The translations under genes were made by a program, and so were the position numbers. From Hydrogenophaga intermedia (GTDB lineage: Bacteria; Pseudomonadota; Gammaproteobacteria; Burkholderiales; Burkholderiaceae_C): a stretch of DNA of 64,000 nucleotides. Position 1 is the stretch's first letter. The number at the start of each line of letters is the position of its first letter. Under the pieces are notes generated by a model that had not been told where the DNA came from, did not search any database, and saw only the letters and a program-made list of their open reading frames with translations. This document shows, piece after piece, positions 17,882-27,246 of the stretch. The DNA lies in assembly GCF_023715105.1 (NCBI RefSeq), contig NZ_JAMBNO010000005.1:124001-188000 (forward strand). The letters are read 5' to 3'.

Positions 17882-18789
17882 AGGGCTTCATCGATCAGCA
17901 TCGACGGGCATACGGGGTCGAGTCGATCTGCAAGGTGCTGCAGATCGCCCCGTCTGGCTACTGGCGCCACGCCGCTGCGCAACGCAACCCGGCCCTGCGA
18001 TGTCAGCGCGCCCAGCGCGACAGCACCTTGACGCCACACATCGAGCGCGTGTGGCACGCCAATATGCAGGTCTACGGCGCCGACAAGGTCTGGAAGCAGA
18101 TGAACCGCGAAGGTATCGTGGTGGCGCGCTGCACGGTCGAACGGCTCATGCGCCGCCTGGGCCTGCAGGGCGTGCGCCGTGGCAAGGTGGTGCGCACCAC
18201 CATCAGCGATGGCAAGGCGCCATGCCCGCTGGACCGGGTCAATCGAGTCTTCAAGGCCGATCGGCCCAACCAGCTCTGGGTCTCGCACTTCACCTACGTC
18301 AGCACCTGGCAGGGCTGGCTGTACGTGGCCTTCGTGATCGACGTGTACGCGCGGCGCATCGTGGGCTGACGCGTGAGCAACACGATGCGCACGGACTTTG
18401 TTCTGGATGCCTTGGATCAAGCGCTCTACGACCGCCAGCCCGAGCGCGACGGCAGCTTGGTTTGTCACTCCGACAGGGGGTCACGATACGTCAGCATCCG
18501 CTACACGGAGCGACTGGGCGAGGCGGGTATCGAGCCCTCAGTAGGCAGCAAGGGCGACAGCTACGACAACGCCCTGGCCGAGACCATCAACCGGCTGTAC
18601 AAGGCCGAGCTGATTCACCGCCGGGCACCCTGGAAGACCAGGGAATCGGTGGAACTGGCCACCCTGCAATGGGTGTCTTGGTTCAACCATTAACGATTGC
18701 TCGAACCCATCGGCTACATCCCGCCAGCAGAGGCTGAGGCAAACTACTGGCGGCATCTCGCCAATCAGGACTCCATGGCGGAGGCCTGA
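17878..18789 (+). pseudogene. IS3-family transposase OrfB (DDE integrase core), inactivated
   Basis: rve-type catalytic subunit. One frame can be followed from LKGFIDQHRRAYGVES to the end at 18789, but two stops interrupt it. TGA at 18367-18369 replaces the Trp codon in RIVGW, and TAA at 18691-18693 follows WFNH. The first catalytic Asp is also lost: the family motif WVSDFTY reads WVSHFTY here (codon CAC at 18286-18288). HSDRGS and the final NALAETIN keep the second Asp and the Glu. Activity is therefore ruled out on three grounds. Confidence 0.88.
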
Positions 18790-18960
18790 CTTAAACCAAC
18801 CGGCCTCCACGAAAGCCGGGGCGGATCAGACCTCCTCAAAGCGTGTACCGAACTCAACCTGCTTGAGGGCAAAGACAATTTGCTCCTCGGTGAAAATTGC
18901 ACTACCTCACAACCTGCTCCTGCCCCAACGTAGCGTTGATCATGCTGGAGTTGTCTGTAA

Positions 18961-19818
18961 CTAAATAGCTCGAAAACTTGGGACTGGGTCAGCTACAGCG
19001 AATTTACAAGAGATGTTTTGCAAACACCAAGTTGCGCTGCAACGTCTCAGTTTTTCGCTCATTTGCCCAAGCATTTTCATTTTTCGATTGTGGATATCGT
19101 AGATGTACGAGCATCCGTATTGCTCTATGAATTTAAACAACTCATCCTCATTGCCGTATATTTCTCGCATGAAAGAATCAGTAACCTCGCACAACACGAT
19201 AGGTGCATCATCACCAGAAAGGAGTGCCGACGCACCACTCAGCGCAAGCAACTCCGCACCTTCGACGTCTAACTTAATAAGCCGAATCGATGGTTTTGAA
19301 GCGAGAACCTGATCGACACGTCGCGTTTCCACGGTCCACCCTTTATTCGTCTCCTGCACAGCACGCATGGAATTTTGCCCGGAAATTCCCCCTGCGCCAT
19401 GCTGATAGATAAACACACTCCCTTCAGCCTGAGATGCAGCGCACTCATGGACTCGAACATTTGTCAGGCTATTTCTCGCGATATTCTCTCGCAACAACTG
19501 CGCTGTTGTAGGAACTGGTTCAAATGCATCAACTTGTCCATCCTTGCCCACAATATTCGCAGCAAGCAGCGTGAAGTACCCGGCGTTGGCTCCTATATCA
19601 ACAAACCTATCCCCGGGACGGAGAATTCGCCGAATAATATGAGTCTCATCAGGCTCCCATTCACCCCAAAGATAAATAAAGCGGTCAATGTACTGCTCTG
19701 GCCTAAGCACCATCTTAAGGCCCATTAATGTTGTATAAATTCCGGGCTCAAAATACCCTGCCCGTAGACGAGGGCTGGCTATAGTCCAGAGCTTCCATTT
19801 TCCCGGATGGTCTGGCAC
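18961..19818 (-). CDS. FkbM family SAM-dependent methyltransferase
   Basis: Protein of 285 aa. The SAM-binding loop is FVDIGANAGYFTLLAA (about residues 72-87), followed by the acidic VDAFEPVP. The motif LIKLDVEGAELLAL (about 178-191) is the hallmark of FkbM methyltransferases. Such enzymes O-methylate sugars in many capsule and EPS loci. The only in-frame start close to the stop upstream is GTG 19818. It has no Shine-Dalgarno sequence, so translation may be weak or the N-terminus may have been altered. Low GC, part of the variable block. Confidence 0.88.
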   Translation of the reverse strand: MPDHPGKWKLWTIASPRLRAGYFEPGIYTTLMGLKMVLRPEQYIDRFIYLWGEWEPDETHIIRRILRPGDRFVDIGANAGYFTLLAANIVGKDGQVDAFEPVPTTAQLLRENIARNSLTNVRVHECAASQAEGSVFIYQHGAGGISGQNSMRAVQETNKGWTVETRRVDQVLASKPSIRLIKLDVEGAELLALSGASALLSGDDAPIVLCEVTDSFMREIYGNEDELFKFIEQYGCSYIYDIHNRKMKMLGQMSEKLRRCSATWCLQNISCKFAVADPVPSFRAI

Positions 19819-20037
19819 ATGGGAGAATTATGCACGAGCAATAAACGCTGCAAATTTCATCACGAATGATACCCCTTCAGTTAACCGCGAATTGTATATT
19901 CAATTCGACCCCTTCAGCGAACTTAAAAGAAGCAATACGGCGCAGCTCAAACAAGCTCAAGAAGTTAAGGTCAATGCCAACAAAACCGACAGCATCCTCG
20001 TCATGGCAATGCGCCGCTGAGTCGGGCGCAGCAAAGT

Positions 20038-20997
20038 TCAACGGAACAGAAGCGTAGCGATAAAATTTTTCCAACTCAAACAAGAAAAAAGATCCCAACG
20101 AATCGCATGAAGCGCGCTGTGAATAGCTTGCAACTTTTGCCCGTGACGTCGGTAGAAAAATGTATTGGAATGCGCAAACGCTCTAATATTGGCGATCAAT
20201 TGCTCTTGATGCCCAATAAACAATGGGTCATCCAAAAGATCCTGATACGCCGCAACAGCATCACGATAGATTGGACTCCCGGAATTCGTTAAACTGCTCA
20301 ATCGCTGCCTGTAATAAGAAATGCTTTTGGGCACGAATAGCATTTGATCAACAGAAGCTGCGACACGCAACCATAGATGGCTATCTTCCGCAGACATAAG
20401 CTTTTCACTGAACCCGGATAACGCTCTGAGCAACTGGGCTCGAATCATCACGCAACCCGTCCAAGTTAGGGATGCCACGAGAAAGTGTTTGATTGGATCA
20501 AATATTAGCGTAGGTTCAAGTCGAAAACCTAAGTCTCCGTGAACGCAGGCTCTCCAGTGCGCGTTGGTTTCGGAGAATGGATGACCACTCAAATCTTCAT
20601 CGGAGTTGAACTTGATAAAATCTCCGCCGATAAACCAGCAACCAGGGTATGCACTGGATGCACTGACACGAGTTTCTAACGCACTTTCATCGAAAAGATC
20701 ATCGCCATCCAAGAAAGCGATCCAATCACCACGCGCGATGTCGATTCCAGTATTTCTAGCACCGGAGACCCCCTTCGATCGCTGGTTACGGACAAACTTT
20801 ATCCGCTCATCGCGATTTGCCCATTTCTGAACCAGTGCTGGGGTGTTGTCAGTAGAACCGTCGTCAACTACCAATACCTCCCAGTCAAGAAACGTCTGCC
20901 CAACGATTGATTTCAATGTCCTATCAATGTAATCACCCAAATTAAAGACGGGCACGATAATCGACACAAGCGGATTTGTATTCATATCGTTAGACAT
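20038..20997 (-). CDS. Glycosyltransferase family 2
   Basis: GT-A glycosyltransferase of 319 aa. The N-terminal strand-loop VSIIVPVFNLGDYIDRTLKS is followed by VVDDGSTDNT (about 44-53) and GARNTGIDIARGDWIAFLDGDD (about 77-98), which contains the D-x-D. AEDSHLWLR supplies the later acidic pair. Two starts are possible, ATG 20997 and ATG 20985 (MNTNPLV). It is the second gene of a minus-strand glycosyltransferase-glycosyltransferase-FkbM series and would add a sugar to the repeat unit. Low GC, with codon use unlike the conserved core. Confidence 0.88.
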   Translation of the reverse strand: MSNDMNTNPLVSIIVPVFNLGDYIDRTLKSIVGQTFLDWEVLVVDDGSTDNTPALVQKWANRDERIKFVRNQRSKGVSGARNTGIDIARGDWIAFLDGDDLFDESALETRVSASSAYPGCWFIGGDFIKFNSDEDLSGHPFSETNAHWRACVHGDLGFRLEPTLIFDPIKHFLVASLTWTGCVMIRAQLLRALSGFSEKLMSAEDSHLWLRVAASVDQMLFVPKSISYYRQRLSSLTNSGSPIYRDAVAAYQDLLDDPLFIGHQEQLIANIRAFAHSNTFFYRRHGQKLQAIHSALHAIRWDLFSCLSWKNFIATLLFR

Positions 20998-21197
20998 AAG
21001 ACACTAAAGATCGCCACAGCGATGGATGGCACTAGCAATCGAAATATAACGCGGGCAAGGCTAATGCCGCCCCAACCTTCAACGCCTAGACTACTGCAAT
21101 CGAGAAACTATTTTGGAGTCTCCGCTCCTTCCCGCACACGATACACAGACTGCGCCAATGCATTTGACGCAAATAGAAATCCAGTAGACTCATCTGA

Positions 21198-22088
21198 TCA
21201 ACCTCGGATCCGGGCGCTCAGCACTCGCAACGCATGAATGCCGACCGATGGGAATTTCATTATTGACTTGACGGGGGCGAAAAAGAATGCACGTATTAGC
21301 AAATCCAGCCGAAGGTTAATAAAATTGCGGAGATATAGCGATAGCATTACTTCGGCACGATCACGACGGCCCATTGTCGAGGGAATAGCGCGAAGTATTA
21401 CATTTGTAGTGAGCGTTTGGATTATCGCCGCCCGGCTATTGGTCAGACTTCGGGGATGCTTGCGATACAGATATAGGTCTTCTGCTAGATGCAAGAATTT
21501 AAAGCGTGCCGATGCACGCAGCCAGAAATCGAAATCCTCAACGCCGAATAACTCGGCGTCATAGCCTCCGAGCTCATGGTCCACCTCTCGGCGATAGAGA
21601 AAACTTGCCCCGACATGATTGCCCATCAATAGCCCGCGGCGCCCACTGGTACTTACGAACTCGATCACATTTCCCTCGGGGTCTATCACGCTATAGTCCG
21701 AATGAACTATTGAGAACTGAGGGTTTGCATCAAGAGTATTTACAAGCTTTTCCAACATGGTCGGACGAAGCAAATTATCGTCGCTTGTCCAAGAAAAATA
21801 GGAGCCCCGCGCCATTGAGAAACCATGGTTAAGCGCCGCAGGAAGACCGACATTTTGCTCCAGATGAATCACGCGGATCCGTGGATCAGCGGCTGCGGCT
21901 TCGGTCAAAATGGCGAACGACTGGTCTGAGGATGCATCGTCTACACAAATAAGTTCATAATCAGTAAAGCTCTGCTCAGTCACAGAAGCAATCGCATCAG
22001 CGAGATAAGTCGCTCCGTTATGCACCGGCAATATCAACGACACCTTTGGCGACACAGTTGAAATTGACAGAATTTCAGTACTTTTCAT
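21198..22088 (-). CDS. Glycosyltransferase family 2
   Basis: GT-A glycosyltransferase of 296 aa. VSLILPVHNGATYLADAIAS, ICVDDASSDQS and the SWTSDDN motif in the D-x-D position define the fold; GVEDFDFWLRA is the later acidic motif. The frame is open from a GTG at 22142. I choose ATG 22088 because AAGGATCGAG directly precedes it at ideal spacing. The same strand order continues into the next glycosyltransferase and the FkbM gene. Very low GC for this genome, suggesting acquisition by transfer. Confidence 0.88.
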   Translation of the reverse strand: MKSTEILSISTVSPKVSLILPVHNGATYLADAIASVTEQSFTDYELICVDDASSDQSFAILTEAAAADPRIRVIHLEQNVGLPAALNHGFSMARGSYFSWTSDDNLLRPTMLEKLVNTLDANPQFSIVHSDYSVIDPEGNVIEFVSTSGRRGLLMGNHVGASFLYRREVDHELGGYDAELFGVEDFDFWLRASARFKFLHLAEDLYLYRKHPRSLTNSRAAIIQTLTTNVILRAIPSTMGRRDRAEVMLSLYLRNFINLRLDLLIRAFFFAPVKSIMKFPSVGIHALRVLSARIRG

Positions 22089-22358
22089 CTCGATCCTTTT
22101 TGATGTCGAAGGCACACCATCCTCAATTGGAATAATTGACACATTTGACTATTCGAAGTCGAGCGACCTATATACTTCGCGCCATCAGGTTTTGAAGCTT
22201 AAATCCAGCTAAATAGCCTCGCAAGAGCACGAAATACAAACGCACTTGCATAGATACGCCCGAACCACGAGACTAATTGACCACCTCGCGGAAGGCACCG
22301 CAGTTATCTCTATGCTCTGCAGGTTCAATCTACATCCAAGATTTGTAATCGATATCTA

Positions 22359-23321
22359 CTAATCCAGGCCTTCAGGTATCTGTACCGGCCTCTCCAACAA
22401 ATTACGTCCAGTTTGGAAAGTTGCGTGCCAATCGCGCTTGGCCCATGGGGTGAAGCGTGGGATCTGGAACGGCGATGTCGTTGGGTTGGCGACGCCCCAA
22501 TGAGTGGTGACCGCATAGGCGTAACCGGCACGTCGCACCGCATCCACGTGGCGACTGGAGAAATCGGCATTGGGCCGACCATTGGGGTACGCAAATCCAG
22601 CAATAACCCCTCCCACAATAGACTGTAATTGCTCTCGCACACCCGCAACTTCTTTCACAATCTCCTTCTCGTCGCAGAGATTAAGAATTGGATGATTTAT
22701 GGTGTGGCCACCGACTCCAAAACCAAGGCTATGCAGGTGTCGCAACAGAGCCTCGGACATACGCGGCAGCGCCTCAGGTTGCACGCCAGCGGCAGCCTCC
22801 AGCCGCAGTAGGGCCTGCTCTCTAGCGGCCAGCGTGAGGTATTTCAGTTCTTGCTCTAGCCGCACCACCAGCGCTTGCCGATCAGTCAGAGTCGCTGTGC
22901 TCAGATTTGCCATCGAGGGAATACCGAGATCGAGCAAAGTGCTGGGCAGCGAGCGCACCGCTGCCTGAATGCGTTCATGCCATAGCGGCAGCCCGCCAAG
23001 CTGGCCGGTGGTGATAAAAAAGGTAGCGTGGAGGTTGCGCTTTTGTAAAGCAGGCAGCGCACCGGTCATCCAGTCGGCATAGCCGTCGTCAAAGGTAATG
23101 CAGGCGGCGCGTCGCGGCAGTCGGCCACGCTGCAAGCGCTTCACAGCCTCTTCCAGTGGCAGCACATTGAACCGGGACAAGGTGTGATCCAGCAGATATT
23201 CGAAGCGGTCCAAGGTCAGGTCATGGGGCACCAGCGGATCGCAATGCAGTGGCACCTTGTGAAACAGAAAGACCGAGAGTTTGTCTTTGGATAGGGATTG
23301 CAGAAGCAGTTGGGAGATCAA
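22359..23321 (-). CDS. Polysaccharide deacetylase (carbohydrate esterase 4 / NodB-like)
   Basis: Protein of 320 aa. The metal site motif TFDDGYADW is at about 76-84 (Asp78-Asp79), and the H-x3-x-H partner is GHTINHP. AYPNGRPN is the conserved Arg-region motif. It would remove N- or O-acetyl groups from the polysaccharide or its precursor. Start: TTG at 23319-23321, preceded by GGGAGGAAACC. It overlaps the stop of the O-ligase (TTGA), so the two are translationally coupled. The upstream open frame lies wholly inside the O-ligase gene and is not used. This is the second deacetylase of the locus. Confidence 0.85.
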   Translation of the reverse strand: MISQLLLQSLSKDKLSVFLFHKVPLHCDPLVPHDLTLDRFEYLLDHTLSRFNVLPLEEAVKRLQRGRLPRRAACITFDDGYADWMTGALPALQKRNLHATFFITTGQLGGLPLWHERIQAAVRSLPSTLLDLGIPSMANLSTATLTDRQALVVRLEQELKYLTLAAREQALLRLEAAAGVQPEALPRMSEALLRHLHSLGFGVGGHTINHPILNLCDEKEIVKEVAGVREQLQSIVGGVIAGFAYPNGRPNADFSSRHVDAVRRAGYAYAVTTHWGVANPTTSPFQIPRFTPWAKRDWHATFQTGRNLLERPVQIPEGLD

Positions 23322-24628
23322 GGTTTCCTCCCAAGTCTGGCTGCAGCATGCGCGCGCGACACATGCAGACGGAGCAATTCCATGAGCATCACGATCATGT
23401 AGATCACTTCTAAGTAGGCAAGACTTACCGATGCCCCACCCACCAAGTACGCCAACACCGACAGCATGAGCATGTCCCCCATATCGCGCGCCCACTGAAA
23501 CGCCGGCCCCAACTGGGCGACCATACGTTTTATGGTGAAGCGGCTCCAAAGGGCGCGCAACATCATGAATAAAAACAAGCCTAAACCCACAAATCCCAAG
23601 TCACCCAATACCTCAAAGTAGATACTGTGCGCTGCCTTAGCAGCATAGTCAGGCACAGGAAGATTCAAGAAGCCCAGCAAGCTGGGTGCAGTCTTGAAGG
23701 TGTCCCAAATGGACTGCACCTGCACTGCGTGGAAGCCGCCGCCAAACACGGGATTGGCTAAGGCGATGGCAGAGCTGATTTTCCAGGCCATTACCCGGCC
23801 CATGAATGAACTGTCTTCGTCCGCCTCTTTGATGGTAGACAGGCGGCTGGTGACGTCTTCCGGCGCAAACGCCATAAAACCCACCACGGCGGCCACCACA
23901 AGCGTCAGCGCGAGGCCTTTGCGCCGGGTGGTCAGGACCAGCCATAGGCCCACCACCGACACGGCGATGAACCCGGCCCGTGAACCACCGCTCAAGATGG
24001 CCAACACCACGAGGCAAAAGCTTCCCAAGTAGGCCAATCGCAGGAATCGATTGGCTGCGTAAGTCTGCAGATAGAAAAGTATCGGCAAAGCCAGCGCCAA
24101 TGTTGTGGAGAGATGGTTGCGGTCTGCAAGCATGGTCCCGGCAGGCCCGAGCATATTGTGCGCGCCAGCCGACGCCACTGATTTCAAGCCGTTCAATACA
24201 CCGTGAATACCAAGGCCCAGCGCAATGACGAGGAACATGGCATGAAGATGCACGCGCTCCCTAACGAAGAAAGGCATTACCAGCGCAAACAACAGCCCTT
24301 TGATGAGGATCTCATAGTACTGAGCGTTGTTGGGGTTGTTGCCGTATCCAAACAAGAAGCTCAGCGTGGCGAGCAAGGCCCAAAGCAGATAGAGCCAAGT
24401 AACCCGGTTGGGCTGGTAGTCGTGCCACCTCACCTTTCCCAGCAAGATAAGCCCCAAAGTAAGTACGGCGAACGTCAGATTAATCCGGGCATTGGTCATG
24501 AACCCGTAAAAGTAGGCTGTAGGCACAAGTAGCCCTGTCCAACCCCAGAGCAGGTAGGCATTGAAGGGTCGCATGATAGCTAATGGCAAAACGCAAAGCA
24601 CCATCAACGCAAAAACAGCATCACGCAT
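23318..24628 (-). CDS. Putative O-glycosylation ligase / Wzy-like protein, exosortase A system-associated
   Basis: Polytopic inner-membrane protein of 436 aa with about 10-12 helices, belonging to the O-antigen ligase/polymerase superfamily. The XrtA-linked subfamily is indicated by the start AVFALMVLCVLPLAIMRPFNAYLLWGW-like pattern, split here by short loops, and by GGSRAGFIA. The large loop with DEDSSFMGRVMAWK also fits. Proposed role: polymerising repeat units or transferring glycan to an acceptor in the periplasm. A Shine-Dalgarno CGGAG lies 7 nt before ATG 24628. Stop and the deacetylase start overlap. Confidence 0.9.
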   Translation of the reverse strand: MRDAVFALMVLCVLPLAIMRPFNAYLLWGWTGLLVPTAYFYGFMTNARINLTFAVLTLGLILLGKVRWHDYQPNRVTWLYLLWALLATLSFLFGYGNNPNNAQYYEILIKGLLFALVMPFFVRERVHLHAMFLVIALGLGIHGVLNGLKSVASAGAHNMLGPAGTMLADRNHLSTTLALALPILFYLQTYAANRFLRLAYLGSFCLVVLAILSGGSRAGFIAVSVVGLWLVLTTRRKGLALTLVVAAVVGFMAFAPEDVTSRLSTIKEADEDSSFMGRVMAWKISSAIALANPVFGGGFHAVQVQSIWDTFKTAPSLLGFLNLPVPDYAAKAAHSIYFEVLGDLGFVGLGLFLFMMLRALWSRFTIKRMVAQLGPAFQWARDMGDMLMLSVLAYLVGGASVSLAYLEVIYMIVMLMELLRLHVSRAHAAARLGRKP

Positions 24629-24660
24629 GCTGTGCTCCGAAGCCTGACGGCGACTGCCCC

Positions 24661-24801
24661 TTATGAACGACCATCTTTGTCGTCCCGATAGGAGAGCAGG
24701 CCAAGATCGTCGCGCTTGGTGTCATCAGTTTCAAACTTGAAGACACGCCAGCAGAGATAGGCCATAACGAACATGTCGGCCGCCAAAATTATGGCTTCCA
24801 T
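24661..24801 (-). CDS. Small ORF, 46 aa, coupled to upstream glycosyltransferase (hypothetical)
   Basis: ATG 24801 overlaps the TAA of the GT4 gene by one base (TAATG). AAAGGT lies about 7 nt before the ATG. The peptide starts MEAIILAADMFVMAYLCW, a hydrophobic segment that could span the membrane. It ends in a charged tail rich in Asp, Lys and Arg. It fills the 172-bp gap between the GT4 and the O-ligase. I recognise no family. It may be a small membrane partner of the O-ligase or a coupling peptide. Confidence 0.6.
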   Translation of the reverse strand: MEAIILAADMFVMAYLCWRVFKFETDDTKRDDLGLLSYRDDKDGRS

Positions 24802-25991
24802 TAGGCGGTACCTTTTGCAGGATTAATCACCCGGGTGAACAAACGCAATTGCCCTTGCGTGGTCGCGTCCCAAGAGAAGGTCTCGGCGTGGGCACGCGTG
24901 TATTCCCGTCTATGCAAATGGGTATGTAGGTCCATCCATGCAGCGGCCAGCGCCGCGGGGTCGCGGCGGGCCAGCAGTGCCCCAGCGGCGGGGGTGCTCA
25001 CCACCTCAGGTGTGCCCCAAATGTTGGTGGCGATGACCGGTGTACCGCAGGCCATGGCTTCCAGCAGCACGTTGGCCCAGCCTTCGCGGCTGCTGCACAG
25101 CGCCAGCACATCGGCCGCGCTGTACCACCATTTCAGTTCCGTCTGCGGCACCACGCCAGCCCAGCGCACGCGATCGGCCACGCCCAGGCGGGCGGCCAGG
25201 GTCTTGAGTGCGCCCTCCTCCGGCCCCGCACCCGCGATGAGCAATGTGACGCCGGGCAGGCTGGCCAATGCTTCGATGGCGATGTGGTGACCCTTGCGCT
25301 CGATGAGGTGGCCCACCGACAGCAGGTATCGGCCTTGCACGGGCAGGCCCAGCCGCTCACGTGCAACGCTGCGGTCTTCAGGTACGAAGCGCTCCAGATC
25401 CACGCCGTTGCGCAAGGTGTGGAGTTTGTCGGGCTGCGCGCCGAGTTCACGCAGGCTGTCCATGAGGGCCTGGCAAACGCCGATGGACGCGCTGGCGCGC
25501 TCGGCGGTTTGCAGGATCCAGCGGCGCGGCAGGGCATATTGCGGAATGAGGTTCAGGTCTGTGCCGCGTGCGGTCACCACAAAGGGCTTGCCCAGCCAGC
25601 GCGCCAGCAAACCCGCGGCTACGCCATCGGGGTAGTAGTAATGGGCGTCGATAAGGTCGAAATCAAACCCCTCGCGCTGCAGGCGGCGAACCGTGGGCAA
25701 GGCGCCCAGGGCCATGGCCAGCGGGGCGAGCGTCATGCCGACTTTGGGCAGCAACAGATAGCGCGGGTGGTGCACGTCGATGCCGTTGCGCACCTCATGC
25801 TTCGGCGTGGCGGCAAACTGCGCGTATTCGCCAAAGCGCTTGTTGGTGGACGGAAACCACGGAACGGGCGCCACCACCTTCGCCTGCACCTCCCCCGTCT
25901 TCAGCAATTCACGAAGACGAGTTTCCACAAAGATGCCGTGAATGGGGCGCACGCTGCTGGGGTACAACGTGGAAAACAGCAAGGTCTTCAT
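24801..25991 (-). CDS. Glycosyltransferase family 4 (GT-B fold)
   Basis: GT-B glycosyltransferase of 396 aa. N-terminal half: LYPSSVRPIHGIFVETRLREL and the acceptor-side DAHYYYPDGVAA. C-terminal donor half: LLSVGHLIERKGHHIAIEAL, then the E-x7-E nucleotide-sugar motif SSREGWANVLLEAMACG (about 295-311). Retaining transferase in the cytoplasm, sugar unknown. It sits 34 nt after wecC and is coupled to the small ORF downstream. High GC returns from this gene on. Confidence 0.9.
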   Translation of the reverse strand: MKTLLFSTLYPSSVRPIHGIFVETRLRELLKTGEVQAKVVAPVPWFPSTNKRFGEYAQFAATPKHEVRNGIDVHHPRYLLLPKVGMTLAPLAMALGALPTVRRLQREGFDFDLIDAHYYYPDGVAAGLLARWLGKPFVVTARGTDLNLIPQYALPRRWILQTAERASASIGVCQALMDSLRELGAQPDKLHTLRNGVDLERFVPEDRSVARERLGLPVQGRYLLSVGHLIERKGHHIAIEALASLPGVTLLIAGAGPEEGALKTLAARLGVADRVRWAGVVPQTELKWWYSAADVLALCSSREGWANVLLEAMACGTPVIATNIWGTPEVVSTPAAGALLARRDPAALAAAWMDLHTHLHRREYTRAHAETFSWDATTQGQLRLFTRVINPAKGTA

Positions 25992-26025
25992 GGGAATGGC
26001 TTGGCGACAGGACGCTGAAGATCAC

Positions 26026-27246
26026 TCAGCGAAATACGCCCTTGGTGTCAATGACCACCTTGTCCTTGATGACCTCGGGGTCGATCTCCTTGAACTCCTC
26101 GTGATCGACCAGCAGCAGAAGGATGTCCGATTCCTTCAACACGTGTTTGAGTTCATACAGTTCAAAGGGCACTTTGGCGGCCGATACATTGGGATCGCAT
26201 GCAAGGATTCGCCCAATGCCGCTGTTCACCAACTCCTGCACAATGTCCATGGAAGGTGACTCACGCATGTCATCGATGTTGGCCTTGAATGTCAAGCCCA
26301 GGCAGCCAATGACAGGCTCACGAAACCGACGCGCTTTGGTTCGTACTTTGTCGATGACCCAGTGGGGTTTCGCGTCGTTCACTTCGCGGGCCGTGCGGAT
26401 CAGGCGCGCCTGCTCCGGCGCGCTGGCCACGATGAACCAGGGATCGACGGCGATGCAATGACCACCTACGCCCGGACCTGGTTGGAGGATGTTCACTCGG
26501 GGGTGGCGGTTGGCCAGGGAGATGGTTTCCCAGAGGTTGATGCCCAGTTGATCACATACCAACGACAGCTCGTTGGCGAAGGCGATGTTGACATCCCGAA
26601 ACGAGTTCTCCACCAACTTTGACATTTCCGCTGTGCGGCTGTCTGTCTCAAGAATCGCGCCGTTGCAGAAGGTCTTGTAGAGAGCTTTGGCCTTGGTTAC
26701 GGCGGCCTTGGTGGTGCCTCCGATGATGCGGTCGTTGTCCACCAGCTCGCGAAGGATCTGGCCAGGCAAAACCCGCTCAGGGCAATGGGCTGTATGGATC
26801 TTTCCTGCGAGTTCGGGACGCAGGGAAACGATGATTTCCTCGATGCGCTCGGTCGTTCCCACTGGCGATGTGGACTCCAGAATCACCAGGTTGTCTTCAC
26901 GCAGAAAAGGCGCTATGGCCCGGGTGGCGGCCTCCACGTATGCCAGATCGGGAGCCTTGGGGTTGCCGTTCAATTCTTTGAATGGTGTAGGCACCGCCAG
27001 GATGAAGGTGTCACCCTCCTCCGGCGTCATCGACGCCTTGAGATTGCCACTGTTGACGGCAGACTTCACCAGGATGTCGAGGTCGGGCTCAACGATGTGA
27101 ATACGGCCGGAATTGATGGTGTTCACTGCTTGCTCGTTCACATCGACACCCAACACCTGATGGCCTTTTGTGGCCAACATGGAGGCGGTGGGGAGCCCGA
27201 TGTAACCGAGACCCATCACAACGATTTTCTGAAGTTCACGCGCCAT
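26026..27246 (-). CDS. wecC: UDP-N-acetyl-D-mannosamine dehydrogenase
   Basis: Oxidises UDP-ManNAc to UDP-ManNAcA in two NAD-dependent steps. The protein is 406 aa, normal for the family. The Rossmann motif [10 protein letters not shown] is at residues 12-21. The catalytic cysteine lies in [31 protein letters not shown] is the conserved C-terminal signature. It starts 11 bases inside wecB, with GGAG 8 nt upstream. Its presence predicts ManNAcA in the polysaccharide. Confidence 0.94.
   Translation of the reverse strand: MARELQKIVVMGLGYIGLPTASMLATKGHQVLGVDVNEQAVNTINSGRIHIVEPDLDILVKSAVNSGNLKASMTPEEGDTFILAVPTPFKELNGNPKAPDLAYVEAATRAIAPFLREDNLVILESTSPVGTTERIEEIIVSLRPELAGKIHTAHCPERVLPGQILRELVDNDRIIGGTTKAAVTKAKALYKTFCNGAILETDSRTAEMSKLVENSFRDVNIAFANELSLVCDQLGINLWETISLANRHPRVNILQPGPGVGGHCIAVDPWFIVASAPEQARLIRTAREVNDAKPHWVIDKVRTKARRFREPVIGCLGLTFKANIDDMRESPSMDIVQELVNSGIGRILACDPNVSAAKVPFELYELKHVLKESDILLLLVDHEEFKEIDPEVIKDKVVIDTKGVFR

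Larger units (their letters stand above)
17480..18828 (+). mobile_element. Degenerate IS3-family insertion sequence
   Basis: About 1.35 kb bounded by imperfect terminal inverted repeats. The left end is TGAACCGCCCGGGATTT. The right end, read inward, is TGATCCGCCCCGGCTTT. It carries an orfA/orfB transposase pair of the IS3 type found in many comamonads, but both frames are broken. No matching target duplication is seen (AGC on the left, GAC on the right). A second inverted repeat TTTGAGGAGG lies inside the left end (17494-17503) and just outside the right end (18831-18840). The insertion is old and immobile on its own. Confidence 0.85.
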
